Notes: generated by a model not told the origin, from the letters alone. A DNA stretch of 18,591 nt from CAYWMQ01 sp964459635 (GCA_964459635.1 CAYWMQ010000014.1:1-18591), one strand, 5' to 3'; shown: positions 1 through 6,626, counted from the first letter of the stretch. Numbers and translations: made by a program.

Positions 1-272
<272 letters not shown>

Positions 273-1090
273 AAACATACCTTCTCTCCCGTATGGAAAC
301 GTACGGGTTACCTCGACCGGCGTGTCACACCGACATGTCGTACCGGTCGGGGACTTCCTGACGTGCTCGATGAGCACGCAGGGAGGAAACGAGTCCAAAA
401 CGGCGAAGGCTTACGTATACACATACTGAGCTTGGGTACCTGTAGAGGTCCCAGGTACACTGTGTGTATGCCAGCTAACGTCGTGGGAAAGGTATATTCT
501 GCAGCCCAGAGAGCCTATCTTGCTGGATTTCTGGACGGCGATGGCGCTATTATGGCAACCATAGAGCGACATTCCGAAAAGAAATATGGTTTTCGTGTAC
601 GTGTGACAATGAAGATCACTCAACGTGATACTGAACCCGTCGCATGGCTTAGAGAGACGTATGGAGTAGGGTGCGTGCGCGCAAATCGCACCACCAACGA
701 GTGGATTGTGCGCGATCAGCGCGCGGTGTACGCACTTCTTACGCTCATTAAGCCGTACGTGCACGTAAAGCATCAGCAAGTGTTGCTTGCCCAAGAAATA
801 CTTACGACCGCAATAGCGTGTCGCGATGACTTGGTGCGAGTGGCTCAAAAGGCGGATGCATTGTCTTTGTTCAACGTGCGGTCCAAGAACCGTCGTACGA
901 ACTTTGTGACAATGATCCAAGAATATACCTCCTGTAACGACTGAACGACAGTGTTTTGGCACTGTCGTGAGATAGGATACCACTAAGGGTCCTATAATAC
1001 GGCTCGCACCTAATGGTCCACACTGGTGACAGTAGTGGGTACGGTGAAGGCATAGTCTGATACTCGTCGGAAGACGAGAGAACAATACAG
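273..1090 (+). mobile_element. 23S rRNA intron 1 (~E. coli 2533), probable group I, with homing endonuclease
   Basis: An 818-nt insertion separates two normally contiguous 23S segments. At the 5' junction, gagaa (269-273) can pair with ttctc (282-286), a plausible P1 that spans the splice site. The intron ends in G1090, as group I introns do. Near the 3' end, 'gaaggcatagtctgat' (about 1048-1063) resembles the P7/S element of group I introns. Further hairpins are cccgta/tacggg (288-307), cgaccgg/ccggtcg (314-350), a 7-bp stem with loop GAT near 362-378, and a perfect 9-bp stem right after the ORF (945-953 with 960-968). The complete P3-P9 core was not traced, so the subgroup is open. It encodes a LAGLIDADG protein. 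Confidence 0.8.
468..944 (+). CDS. LAGLIDADG homing endonuclease, I-CreI-like
   Basis: A 158-aa single-motif LAGLIDADG endonuclease encoded in 23S intron 1. The motif LAGFLDGDG is at residues 18-26, with D25 aligning to the metal-binding D20 of I-CreI. Downstream, 'TMKITQR' (Q52) aligns with 'TFQVTQK' (Q47), and 'VKHQQ' (K101) with 'LKQKQ' (K98), so the I-CreI active-site residues appear intact. The length is close to I-CreI (163 aa), a family that acts as a homodimer and cuts rDNA to spread its host intron. ATG 468 is chosen because it gives the family's usual short N-terminus; a GTG at 363 would add 35 unrelated residues over a structured intron segment. A 6-bp hairpin (about 435-458) lies just upstream and may limit translation. 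No strong ribosome-binding site is seen. Confidence 0.9.
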   Translation: MPANVVGKVYSAAQRAYLAGFLDGDGAIMATIERHSEKKYGFRVRVTMKITQRDTEPVAWLRETYGVGCVRANRTTNEWIVRDQRAVYALLTLIKPYVHVKHQQVLLAQEILTTAIACRDDLVRVAQKADALSLFNVRSKNRRTNFVTMIQEYTSCND

Positions 1091-1150
<60 letters not shown>

Positions 1151-1407
1151 TTAGGGGTTTGTCCAGAGACGTACAGTCTTTCAAACGATGTACTCTCATG
1201 AGTGAGAGACTCTTAAACCGTTTGAACCCGCATTGAGTGTTTTAGTTTTTCTGTCTTAAGAAATAAGTGTAGAAACCATCCATAATCACGGCGGTCCCGT
1301 GCACACTATCAAAGATAGTGTCCGGGTATAAAGTTGACTGATATCGGTGAAATCCTACCCCAAAACAACTTGTTGTTTTGGTCGGACAATACCGAGGGAA
1401 GTCTTAT

Positions 1408-1571
1408 GGATTCTGTTGAAGTTTGCTCTTTTGAGAGAGTGGGAAGGACGCGGGATAGGTTCCGCAACGGACTGTAAATCCGCCGCCTTCGGGCATGTAG
1501 GTTCGACTCCTACCCTTCCCACCAATTCTCACCAGCGTATGGGCAATTATATTGCCCCTTCAACAGAATCC
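1408..1571 (+). repeat. 14-bp perfect inverted repeat closing the tRNA-bearing intron loop
   Basis: 'ggattctgttgaag' at 1408-1421 is exactly complementary to 'cttcaacagaatcc' at 1558-1571. The tRNA-Tyr gene and a second hairpin (gggcaat/attgccc, 1541-1557, loop TAT) sit inside the loop. This helix would seal the tRNA domain off from the catalytic core of the intron. Confidence 0.9.
1441..1524 (+). tRNA. tRNA-Tyr (GTA) nested inside 23S intron 2
   Basis: A complete class II tRNA. The acceptor gggaagg pairs with ccttccc (1514-1520), followed by discriminator A1521 and an encoded CCA (1522-1524). The D arm is gcgg...ccgc. The anticodon loop is ctgtaaa, with GTA at positions 34-36 and U33 present. 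A long variable arm folds as gcc-ttcg-ggc, and the T arm is gtagg-ttcgact-cctac. A long variable arm with a GTA anticodon is diagnostic for bacterial tRNA-Tyr. The only blemish is an A.C pair at the top of the anticodon stem. No separate promoter is evident, so it is probably transcribed with the rRNA operon and released by RNase P and 3' processing, which would cut the host intron. Confidence 0.93.
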
Positions 1572-1657
1572 GTAAGTCGCCCGTAGAGACTGAACGTCAA
1601 CCTTCTCGCAAGGGAAGAAGCTACAGTCCGTCCCATCTAGGAATAGGTGAAAAGGAG

Positions 1658-1945
<288 letters not shown>

Positions 1946-2296
1946 TTGGGAAATCTAACCGCCGCTATCGCGGCCGTGTACGACATCCGTATACGGGTGC
2001 GATTGTTGTCCAACGCAAGTTGGAGTGTATGCAAGATACGTATGGGGATACCGTATGCGAATGCGGCCCGTACGTCACCCGCACCATGNNNNNNNNNNNN
2101 NNNNNNNNNNNNNNNNNNNNNNNNNNNNNNNNNNNNNNNNNNNNNNNNNNNNNNNNNNNNNNNNNNNNNNNNNNNNNNNNNNNNNNNNAGATACGTATGG
2201 GGATACCGTATGCGAATGCGGCCCGTACGTCACCCGCACCATGTGTATCCAAACATGGTTATTACCCATGAAGCTTTGGAAGTGGCTCAAGTTGGA
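1946..2296 (+). other. Internal transcribed spacer 23S to tRNA, with assembly gap
   Basis: No gene is supported in this 351-nt stretch. It contains a perfect GCAA-tetraloop hairpin (tccaac/gttgga, 2009-2024), a small ccgc/gcgg hairpin near 1962-1973, and accatg/catggt at about 2238-2259. These are ordinary for rRNA processing spacers. A run of 100 N (2089-2188) interrupts it. Short ORFs that read through the N run are meaningless. Confidence 0.7.
2034..2243. repeat. 55-nt exact direct repeat flanking 100 N (scaffold join)
   Basis: The 55 nt at 2034-2088, immediately left of the gap, are identical to the 55 nt at 2189-2243, immediately right of it. The gap itself is exactly 100 N. This is the expected look of two contigs that overlap by one assembler k-mer but were joined by scaffolding with a fixed-length gap. 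The true sequence may therefore contain only one copy and no gap, though a real tandem repeat is also possible. Confidence 0.85.
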
Positions 2297-2423
2297 TGGG
2301 GAGTAGCTCAGAGGCGTTCAAGTGGCATCTTGATTCGCGGTAGGGAAGCCAAACTGAATGACGTGTTAGAGCGCTTTGCCTGGGGCAGAGAGGTCGCCGG
2401 TTCAAGTCCGGCCTCCCCGACCA
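2297..2423 (+). tRNA. Proline-like tRNA with a ~50-nt insertion in the D loop
   Basis: A tRNA fold is clear. Acceptor tggggag (2297-2303) pairs with ctccccg (2413-2419), with T.G at the end; then A73 and CCA (2421-2423). The D stem is gctc/gagc (2306-2309, 2369-2372), the anticodon stem ctttg/cagag (2374-2378, 2386-2390), the variable loop aggtc, and the T arm gccgg-ttcaagt-ccggc. G72-A73 and G37 fit tRNA-Pro. By position the anticodon is TGG (2381-2383), but position 33 is C instead of U. A 2-nt deletion from a GGG-type loop is another reading. The D loop is 59 nt instead of about 8-11. The extra part folds on itself: cgt/acg, tca/tga and tggc/gcca (2315-2326 with 2348-2363). It may be a noncanonical intron, a processed insertion or a decayed gene. 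It lies between 23S and 5S. Confidence 0.7.
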
Positions 2424-2608
2424 CATAAACGACGAGACGGGACGCGTCTCCGCGTATCCCCCTGCGCGTTGAGCGCGTCCCAGGTGACGGGCGGACCCCC
2501 CTCCGCCCGTGTCACCACCCACATTGTTCTTTTGGGGACTTATGCAATGCCAACCGTATCAAAAGGTTGGCGCTACTTCCAAGACTTCATGCACTTGCTT
2601 CAAGGTTT
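2424..2608 (+). other. Spacer tRNA to 5S with strong hairpins
   Basis: No gene is seen. A very stable GC hairpin lies at 2483-2516 (ggtgac plus gggcgga pairing with tccgccc plus gtcacc, with a small bulge), and a second perfect hairpin ccaacc/ggttgg at 2550-2570. Neither has the T-run of an intrinsic terminator, so they are more likely rRNA processing structures than stops. Confidence 0.6.
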
Positions 2609-2719
2609 TATGTTGGTGGCTTAACGCAGTGGGTACACCCGATCCCATTCCGAACTCGGAAGTTAAGCACTGTAGTGGCGATGGTACTCGCAAGGGGAGA
2701 GTAGCTAGCCGCCAACATA
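2609..2719 (+). rRNA. 5S rRNA
   Basis: A typical 5S rRNA. It includes 'cccgatcccattccgaactc' and 'gaagttaagc', and the terminal helix is formed by 'tatgttggtggc' (2609-2620) with 'gccgccaacata' (2708-2719). The helix continues outward beyond the mature ends: 2598-2610 pairs with 2718-2730, with two G.U pairs. This gives a long precursor stem suitable for RNase III-type processing. Mature ends are estimated. It closes the rRNA operon after the D-loop-expanded tRNA. Confidence 0.95.
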
Positions 2720-2758
2720 AAGTTTTGAAGCCAACACAAAGTAGTACAACAGCCTCAT

Positions 2759-2790
2759 GCACAAAACGCACCACATGGTGCGTTTTGTGC
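2759..2790. terminator. rRNA operon terminator hairpin
   Basis: A near-perfect 32-nt palindrome: gcacaaaacgcacca, 2 nt, then its exact reverse complement. The arms contain A and T runs, so it can act in either orientation. It is the first strong stem after 5S and the natural end of the rRNA transcript, although no separate U-tract follows. Confidence 0.7.
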
Positions 2791-3000
2791 TGCACGCGCA
2801 TGTTTTCCACAGCTTATGCACAGCTCTGTGCCATGCTCCCGCATTGCTTGATCGTCGTGGCGCCGAGGCTGGTATGGCCGCGAGGACCATGAATACGTGC
2901 CTTGAGTGCTGGGTGTGTTGGTGCGCGCGGGGGGTAGCTAACGACCCCACTACAACCGCCACCACGCTTACGTATGTGGTCACACCCGTGTACTGACGCA
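2791..3000. other. Intergenic region with two DnaA-box-like 9-mers
   Basis: No gene is supported between the rRNA terminator and the rsmI promoter. Two same-strand 9-mers matching TTWTNCACA lie 2 bp apart: ttttccaca (2803-2811) and ttatgcaca (2814-2822). A small inverted repeat, gcacag/ctgtgc (2818-2831), follows. Two sites are too few to call an origin. Confidence 0.4.
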
Positions 3001-3030
3001 CTGGCATACCGGCGCAGTCTCATATATAGT
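3001..3030 (+). promoter_or_regulatory. Putative sigma70-type promoter of rsmI, near-leaderless
   Basis: CTGGCA (3001-3006), an 18-nt spacer and TATAGT (3025-3030). With the usual 6-nt gap from the -10 element, transcription would begin at about 3037, two bases before the ATG at 3039. An overlapping TATATA (3023-3028) is an alternative. Confidence 0.5.
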
Positions 3031-3038
3031 GCGACCAC

Positions 3039-3719
3039 ATGAAGCTTTCCGTTGTAGCCACGCCTATAGGTAACATGGAGGATATCACGCTCCGGGCGCT
3101 TCGTGTGCTCAAGGAGGCGGACCTTATCCTTTGCGAGGACACGCGCCATACCAAGCAGCTTCTTGCGCGGTACGAGATACGCACGCCTACGCTCTCCTAC
3201 CATGCTCAGAGCGGTACCGCGAAGTATGAGAAAATATTTGCGCTCCTTGAAGAGGGGAGGCACCTCGCGCTCGTCTCTGACGCCGGCACGCCTACCATAA
3301 GCGACCCGGGTGCCCGGCTTGTGGGTGAGCTGCGTGAGCGCTTCGGAGAAACACTCACACTTGAAGCCATCCCGGGCGCAAGTGCGCTTACCGCGGCACT
3401 TTCGATAGCAGGCCTGCCCGCAAGCGAGTTTCTTTTTCTCGGCTTTTTGCCCCACAAGAAAGGCCGCGAGACGCTCTTTGCCGAGCTCGCGAAAAGTGCG
3501 CGCACCGTGGTGTTCTACGAGTCCCCGCATCGCCTCATGAAAACGCTTGAGACCCTTGCGCGCATTCTTCCGGAGTCGCGGCAGCTCGCCGTATGCCGCG
3601 AGCTTACCAAGCTTCATGAGTCTGTGGTGCGCAGTGCGCCGTCCGTAGTACTTGAACACTTCCGCACACATCCGGATCAGGTACGTGGTGAGATCGTGCT
3701 TGTGGTGGGCGGGGCATAG
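3039..3719 (+). CDS. rsmI: 16S rRNA (cytidine(1402)-2'-O)-methyltransferase RsmI
   Basis: A 226-aa SAM-dependent tetrapyrrole-methylase-fold enzyme that 2'-O-methylates C1402 in the decoding centre of 16S rRNA. Family hallmarks in order: ATPIGNMEDIT near the N-terminus, CEDTRHTKQLL (about 31-41), SDAGTPTISDPG (about 82-93), IPGASA, LPHKKGRE and FYESPHRL, ending in GEIVLVVGG. It is shorter than E. coli RsmI (about 286 aa), stopping right after the catalytic domain without the C-terminal extension. ATG 3039 is supported by the N-terminal motif starting almost at once and by the promoter just upstream. No ribosome-binding site is visible. It stands between the rRNA operon and a small membrane-protein gene with its own promoter. 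Confidence 0.95.
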   Translation: MKLSVVATPIGNMEDITLRALRVLKEADLILCEDTRHTKQLLARYEIRTPTLSYHAQSGTAKYEKIFALLEEGRHLALVSDAGTPTISDPGARLVGELRERFGETLTLEAIPGASALTAALSIAGLPASEFLFLGFLPHKKGRETLFAELAKSARTVVFYESPHRLMKTLETLARILPESRQLAVCRELTKLHESVVRSAPSVVLEHFRTHPDQVRGEIVLVVGGA

Positions 3720-3748
3720 GGAAGCGGTTGTCCACCTCATCCGTCCTG

Positions 3749-3777
3749 TTGGTGCCCGGTGTGAATGGGGCTACAAT
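3749..3777 (+). promoter_or_regulatory. Promoter for leaderless gene at 3784
   Basis: TTGGTG (3749-3754), a 17-nt spacer and TACAAT (3772-3777). The predicted +1, seven bases after the -10 element ends, is 3784, exactly the A of an ATG. It lies right after the rsmI stop codon. Confidence 0.7.
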
Positions 3778-3783
3778 ATGGGT

Positions 3784-4014
3784 ATGAAAAAAGAGACCCT
3801 GCTGCTTGTGGTTGGCCTCATAGTCTTCTTTGAGCCGTTTCTTGGCGTGCCCACAAGCTGGAAAAACGCCATCTCTTTTGCCGCAGGTGCGGTCCTTGTC
3901 TCGGTCTGGCTCTTGCTTCGCGAGCGATCACGTGCACGGATGGACGATGCTCCCGTGCCCGGCGCATCGCTCTACGTGGAGAGTCGTCCCGTTCGCGAAC
4001 GTCGCGCGCTTTAG
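3784..4014 (+). CDS. Small two-segment membrane protein, unknown function
   Basis: A 76-aa protein starting MKKETLLLVVG, with two hydrophobic segments (about 4-21 and 29-47) split by a short polar loop. A basic stretch (RERSRAR) and a polar tail follow. I do not recognise the family. An ATG two codons earlier (3778) is possible, but the promoter places +1 at 3784, so a leaderless start is preferred. The stop is 2 nt before the next ATG (4017), so it is probably co-transcribed with the glycoside-hydrolase-like gene. Confidence 0.75.
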   Translation: MKKETLLLVVGLIVFFEPFLGVPTSWKNAISFAAGAVLVSVWLLLRERSRARMDDAPVPGASLYVESRPVRERRAL

Positions 4015-4016
4015 GT

Positions 4017-5444
4017 ATGAGAGCACGCAGAGTTGCAACACACGGCCAAGCGCCCGAAGAAACACACAGGCCCAAAGGTACGTCGCGTTCCGCTTCATCT
4101 ATGCGCCGGGGAGTAAGAACAATAAGCATTACGGGCGTGGGCGCCGCTCTTGTGAGCGCGGCGGCGTATTTCGGCTTGCCTGTGCTGCAGCCCGTGGTGT
4201 ACGACCCTCATGCGCCGCAGAGCGAAAAAGACGGTGGCATCATTGCCGTGTCTTCAAGCAGTGCGCCGCGTGTCGAGGCCGCGAGCACGACTATCAAGGT
4301 GCCGAAGTATGTCCCGACGCCCGCTGCGGTGAAGGGGGCGTACATGACGCAGTGCGTCGTAGGCACGCCCAGCTTTCGCGAGCGCCTCGTGTCGCTCGTC
4401 GAAGAAACGGAGCTCAACAGCCTCATCATCGACATCAAAGACTACTCGGGCGGGCTCGGCTACGACACCGACGACCCCAAGCTCGCACCGTACGTATCGA
4501 CAAAGTGCGGCGCAAGCGATATCGCATCGATCATCGCAGAGCTCCACGAGAAGGGCATATATGTGATAGGCCGTATCACCGTGTTTCAAGACCCGCTCTA
4601 TGCGGCGAAGCACCCCGAGCTTGCGGTTAAGTTCGCAAGCCCTGCGGGGGCTGTGTGGAAAGACCGCAAGGGCCTCTCGTTCATCGATGTGGGTGCAAAG
4701 CCGTACTGGGACTACATCGTGCACCTTTCACGCGACGCACGACTTAAAGGCTTTGACGAGCTCAACTACGACTACGTGCGCTACCCCTCGGACGGGCCCA
4801 TGCAAAACATCCACTTTGACTGGGCAGGGGACAAGCCAAAGGCGGTTGCACTAGAGGAATTTTTTGCGTACCTCAACGAAAAGGTGAAAGACCCCGCGCT
4901 TTACCCGCCCGGCATCACGCCGCCCAAGACCTCCGCCGACCTCTTCGGTATGACCACCACCAACACCGACGACCTCAACATAGGGCAAGTGCTTGAACGG
5001 GCACTCCCGTACTTTGATTACGTTGCACCGATGGTATATCCATCACACTATCCACCCGGCTTCAATGGCTGGAACAATCCGAACAGTGTACCGTACGAGC
5101 TCATGAAGTTCGTGCTCGGGGCTGCGGTACGTCGCACGGTCGCGAGCGAGTCCAGCATACCGACACTGCAAAGCAAGCCCATCATGGAGACGGTCACCGT
5201 GCCCGCGACAGGAGCGAGTGCCACGACCACGAAAGAAGTACCGACCGGCCGCTACACCAAAGAGGTCTACGACAAGAACAAGATACGCACGTGGATACAG
5301 GACTTTTCGCTCGGGCAGCCGCCGTATGGCGCCGCAGAGGTGAGTGCGCAAATACAGGCCACGTACGATGTCGGCCTCAACTCCTGGATGCTTTGGGATC
5401 CGGGAAACACGTACACGCGCGGCGCTCTCGGCCCCGCGGAGTAG
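4017..5444 (+). CDS. Membrane-anchored DUF4015-type putative glycoside hydrolase
   Basis: A 475-aa protein. A basic N-terminus (about 1-34) precedes one membrane segment (about 35-58), giving a type II orientation with the rest outside the cell. A low-complexity Ser/Ala/Thr spacer leads to a TIM-barrel-like domain from about residue 104. That domain shows 'KGAYMTQC', 'SLIIDIKDYSGGLGY', 'ELNYDYVRYPSDG' (about 247-259) and 'FDYVAPMVYPSHYPPG' (about 333-348). These are typical of the DUF4015 putative glycosyl hydrolase family, where acidic residues at strand ends are thought catalytic. The substrate is unknown; a wall or exopolysaccharide is likely. A ~35-residue insertion (about 375-420, rich in V, T and P) interrupts the C-terminal part. 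It follows the small membrane gene with a 2-nt gap. Confidence 0.85.
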   Translation: MRARRVATHGQAPEETHRPKGTSRSASSMRRGVRTISITGVGAALVSAAAYFGLPVLQPVVYDPHAPQSEKDGGIIAVSSSSAPRVEAASTTIKVPKYVPTPAAVKGAYMTQCVVGTPSFRERLVSLVEETELNSLIIDIKDYSGGLGYDTDDPKLAPYVSTKCGASDIASIIAELHEKGIYVIGRITVFQDPLYAAKHPELAVKFASPAGAVWKDRKGLSFIDVGAKPYWDYIVHLSRDARLKGFDELNYDYVRYPSDGPMQNIHFDWAGDKPKAVALEEFFAYLNEKVKDPALYPPGITPPKTSADLFGMTTTNTDDLNIGQVLERALPYFDYVAPMVYPSHYPPGFNGWNNPNSVPYELMKFVLGAAVRRTVASESSIPTLQSKPIMETVTVPATGASATTTKEVPTGRYTKEVYDKNKIRTWIQDFSLGQPPYGAAEVSAQIQATYDVGLNSWMLWDPGNTYTRGALGPAE

Positions 5445-5497
5445 GGAAGTCCGCAGTTGCGTGCGGCTACGGTGCACTGGACGGAGGCGCTGCTTCT

Positions 5498-5506
5498 TGC
5501 TATGTT
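5498..5506 (+). promoter_or_regulatory. Extended -10 promoter upstream of HAD gene
   Basis: TGC-TATGTT (5498-5506) is an extended -10 element with a weak -35 candidate. The predicted start is near 5513, giving a leader of about 26 nt that contains the ribosome-binding site ggag (5527-5530). Confidence 0.4.
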
Positions 5507-5538
5507 CAAGCGGGTTATGAACTTCTGGAGAGTTGGTC

Positions 5539-6189
5539 GTGAGACTCCATGAACAGATCAAGGCGGTGGTATTCGATCTGGATGGCACCCTTCTTGAAAG
5601 CATGGAAGAAATCATAAGGCACCTGAACCCCGTGTTTGTTGCGCATGGGGCGCCGGGAGTGACGTACAGTGTGTTCCGCGAAGCGTTCTTTTCACCATTC
5701 GAAAACTGGTGCAAGGCGCACGGGCCGCAGGTGCCGTTCGAGAAGGTGATAGATGCGTGGGAGCGCATGTACGACTCACGCACGTGCGCCTTTTACCCCG
5801 GCGCGGCGGATTCGGTGCGTGCGCTCGCAGCGCGAGGGATACCGCTCGGTATCGTGAGTGGGTCAGAGATGGATACCGTGGAGTATCATGCGGAGGTCAA
5901 CGGTATCACAAGCTGCTTCCGATACATGCACGGGGGCGACGGGCGCAAGGTGCCGCGTATGCAGCGTTTTTGTGATATCACAGGCTCCGCTCCGGAGCAT
6001 ACGGCGTACGTAGGTGATACAGCCTTCGATATGCATGAGGCGCGGATCGCGGGCCTCATTCCCGTAGGTATTACGTGGGGATGCGAAGAAGCACATGTCA
6101 TCCTTCAAGATGCCGGGGCGGTGTACGTGATCGACCACCTGCGCGAGCTTGTGGAGCTTGTTGCGCCGCAGCATGCACCTGTGCTATAA
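5539..6189 (+). CDS. HAD-superfamily phosphatase (phosphoglycolate phosphatase-like)
   Basis: A 216-aa HAD hydrolase with all four motifs: DLDGT (D13 nucleophile, D15 acid/base), GIVSGS (S107), a motif III lysine in GRKVP (K137) and GDTAFD (D160, D164). The helical insert between motifs I and II is the C1-type cap of phosphoglycolate phosphatase/beta-phosphoglucomutase relatives. It probably removes phosphate from a small metabolite; the substrate cannot be read from sequence. GTG 5539 is chosen because ggag lies 8 nt upstream. The TTG at 5533 would abut the ribosome-binding site. The stop codon overlaps the next promoter. Confidence 0.85.
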   Translation: MRLHEQIKAVVFDLDGTLLESMEEIIRHLNPVFVAHGAPGVTYSVFREAFFSPFENWCKAHGPQVPFEKVIDAWERMYDSRTCAFYPGAADSVRALAARGIPLGIVSGSEMDTVEYHAEVNGITSCFRYMHGGDGRKVPRMQRFCDITGSAPEHTAYVGDTAFDMHEARIAGLIPVGITWGCEEAHVILQDAGAVYVIDHLRELVELVAPQHAPVL

Positions 6190-6190
6190 G
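6161..6190 (+). promoter_or_regulatory. Extended -10 promoter overlapping the HAD stop codon
   Basis: TTGCGC (6161-6166), an 18-nt spacer and TATAAG (6185-6190), preceded by TGC, form an extended -10 promoter. Predicted +1 is about 6197. It would drive the short transcript that ends at the hairpin near 6602-6626. Confidence 0.55.
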
Positions 6191-6196
6191 GTAAGC

Positions 6197-6422
6197 AGGA
6201 ACAACAGCCAGGGAGAGAGAAAAAATGTTTACCTCCTTAGTTACACAGTTTGCGCGCCGAACAGTAACAGCCTGAGAGGAGGTGATCGGCCTCTACCTCG
6301 CCCGGCAGCGAGGCAAGCCAATCTCGCGCTCGGGGCCAACACCGCCGAGCAAACCTGGCTATAGCCAGCAGGTTAGGCCGGTGCTCCTCTGGGCACCGGC
6401 ATACCCATAGGTGGAGAGACAC
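6197..6422 (+). other. Structured leader with 16-codon ORF and Shine-Dalgarno/anti-Shine-Dalgarno pair
   Basis: This region precedes a 56-aa ORF. It contains a 16-codon ORF (ATG 6225, stop 6273-6275) with 'gggagagag' upstream. An early 'acctcctta' (6231-6239) matches the 3' tail of 16S rRNA. A very strong Shine-Dalgarno-like 'ggaggtgatc' (6278-6287) directly follows the ORF stop. These two elements can pair (tacctcc with ggaggtg). No start codon sits at normal distance after the strong site. Further hairpins are ctggcta/tagccag (about 6354-6367) and ccggtgc/gcaccgg (about 6379-6401). It could be a leader-peptide attenuator or a small RNA. No known riboswitch, tmRNA, RNase P or SRP motif was recognised. 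Confidence 0.4.
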
Positions 6423-6593
6423 ATGAGCGACACTCCGCAGCCCGTCGAGATGGCGGAAGACACGAAAGAACGCGAAGGTCCGGGCCCGTATGGGCAGGTA
6501 CCTGTACCGCCTCAGGTATGGGCGAGTAGCAGGCAATACGTGGCGACCTTGAATGCGGCTGTCAGAAAGAGCAGACGCAGAAACAGCACATGA
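6423..6593 (+). CDS. Short polar protein of unknown function (56 aa)
   Basis: A 56-aa protein with an acidic N-terminal half (DTPQPVEMAEDTKERE), a Gly/Pro-rich middle and a basic C-terminus (RKSRRRNST). No membrane segment or known domain is seen. ATG 6423 is preceded at good distance by 'ggtggag' (6410-6416), one of the clearest ribosome-binding sites in the window. It is the last ORF before an intrinsic terminator-like hairpin and probably the main product of the 6197-6626 transcript. The stop TGA overlaps an ATG (6590) that opens the long frame of the next gene, but that upstream start is disfavoured. Confidence 0.6.
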   Translation: MSDTPQPVEMAEDTKEREGPGPYGQVPVPPQVWASSRQYVATLNAAVRKSRRRNST

Positions 6594-6601
6594 GCAACCT
6601 T

Positions 6602-6626
6602 AAGCCCTTTCGGGGGCTTTTGCTTT
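6602..6626 (+). terminator. Intrinsic terminator-like hairpin
   Basis: aagccc (6602-6607) pairs with gggctt (6614-6619) around a small loop, running into a T-rich stretch (ctttt, then gctttg). It lies just after the 56-aa ORF. Confidence 0.65.

Larger units (their letters stand above)
1151..1657 (+). mobile_element. 23S rRNA group I intron 2 at the L2593 site, carrying a tRNA gene
   Basis: A 507-nt insertion after ...ccgT1150; joining to C1658 recreates 'cgt|cgtgagacag', the universal sequence around E. coli 2593/2594. The 5' exon ends in U and the intron ends in G1657. The 3' part shows a group I core signature: 'agactgaacgtc' (about 1587-1598), a short P8-like hairpin, then 'acagtcc' (1623-1629), consistent with P7/P3/P8. 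A P1 can form between caaacc of the exon and ggtttg just inside the intron, leaving a U.G pair at the splice site. No endonuclease ORF is present. Instead a tRNA-Tyr gene occupies a peripheral extension closed by a perfect 14-bp helix (1408-1421 with 1558-1571). Confidence 0.87.

Noticed and set aside
444..455. agaggtccca in intron 1 repeats the intron/exon-2 junction sequence (1089-1098)
   Set aside because: A ten-base match in a GC-moderate region can be chance. It is identity, not complementarity, so it does not form P10 pairing.
1347..1586. 79-codon frame in intron 2
   Set aside because: It reads straight through the tRNA-Tyr gene; the RNA structure explains the sequence.
2483..2516. GC-rich hairpin as a terminator between the tRNA and 5S
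   Set aside because: There is no T-run, and 5S follows downstream in the same operon; a processing hairpin is more likely.
2814..3740. 308-codon open frame on the minus strand
   Set aside because: It is antisense to rsmI, whose motifs are unmistakable, and its own translation shows no domain. It is a codon-bias shadow.
6282..6419. GTG-started ORF after the strong Shine-Dalgarno in the leader region
   Set aside because: The GTG lies inside the Shine-Dalgarno sequence itself, so spacing is impossible, and the product has no recognisable features.
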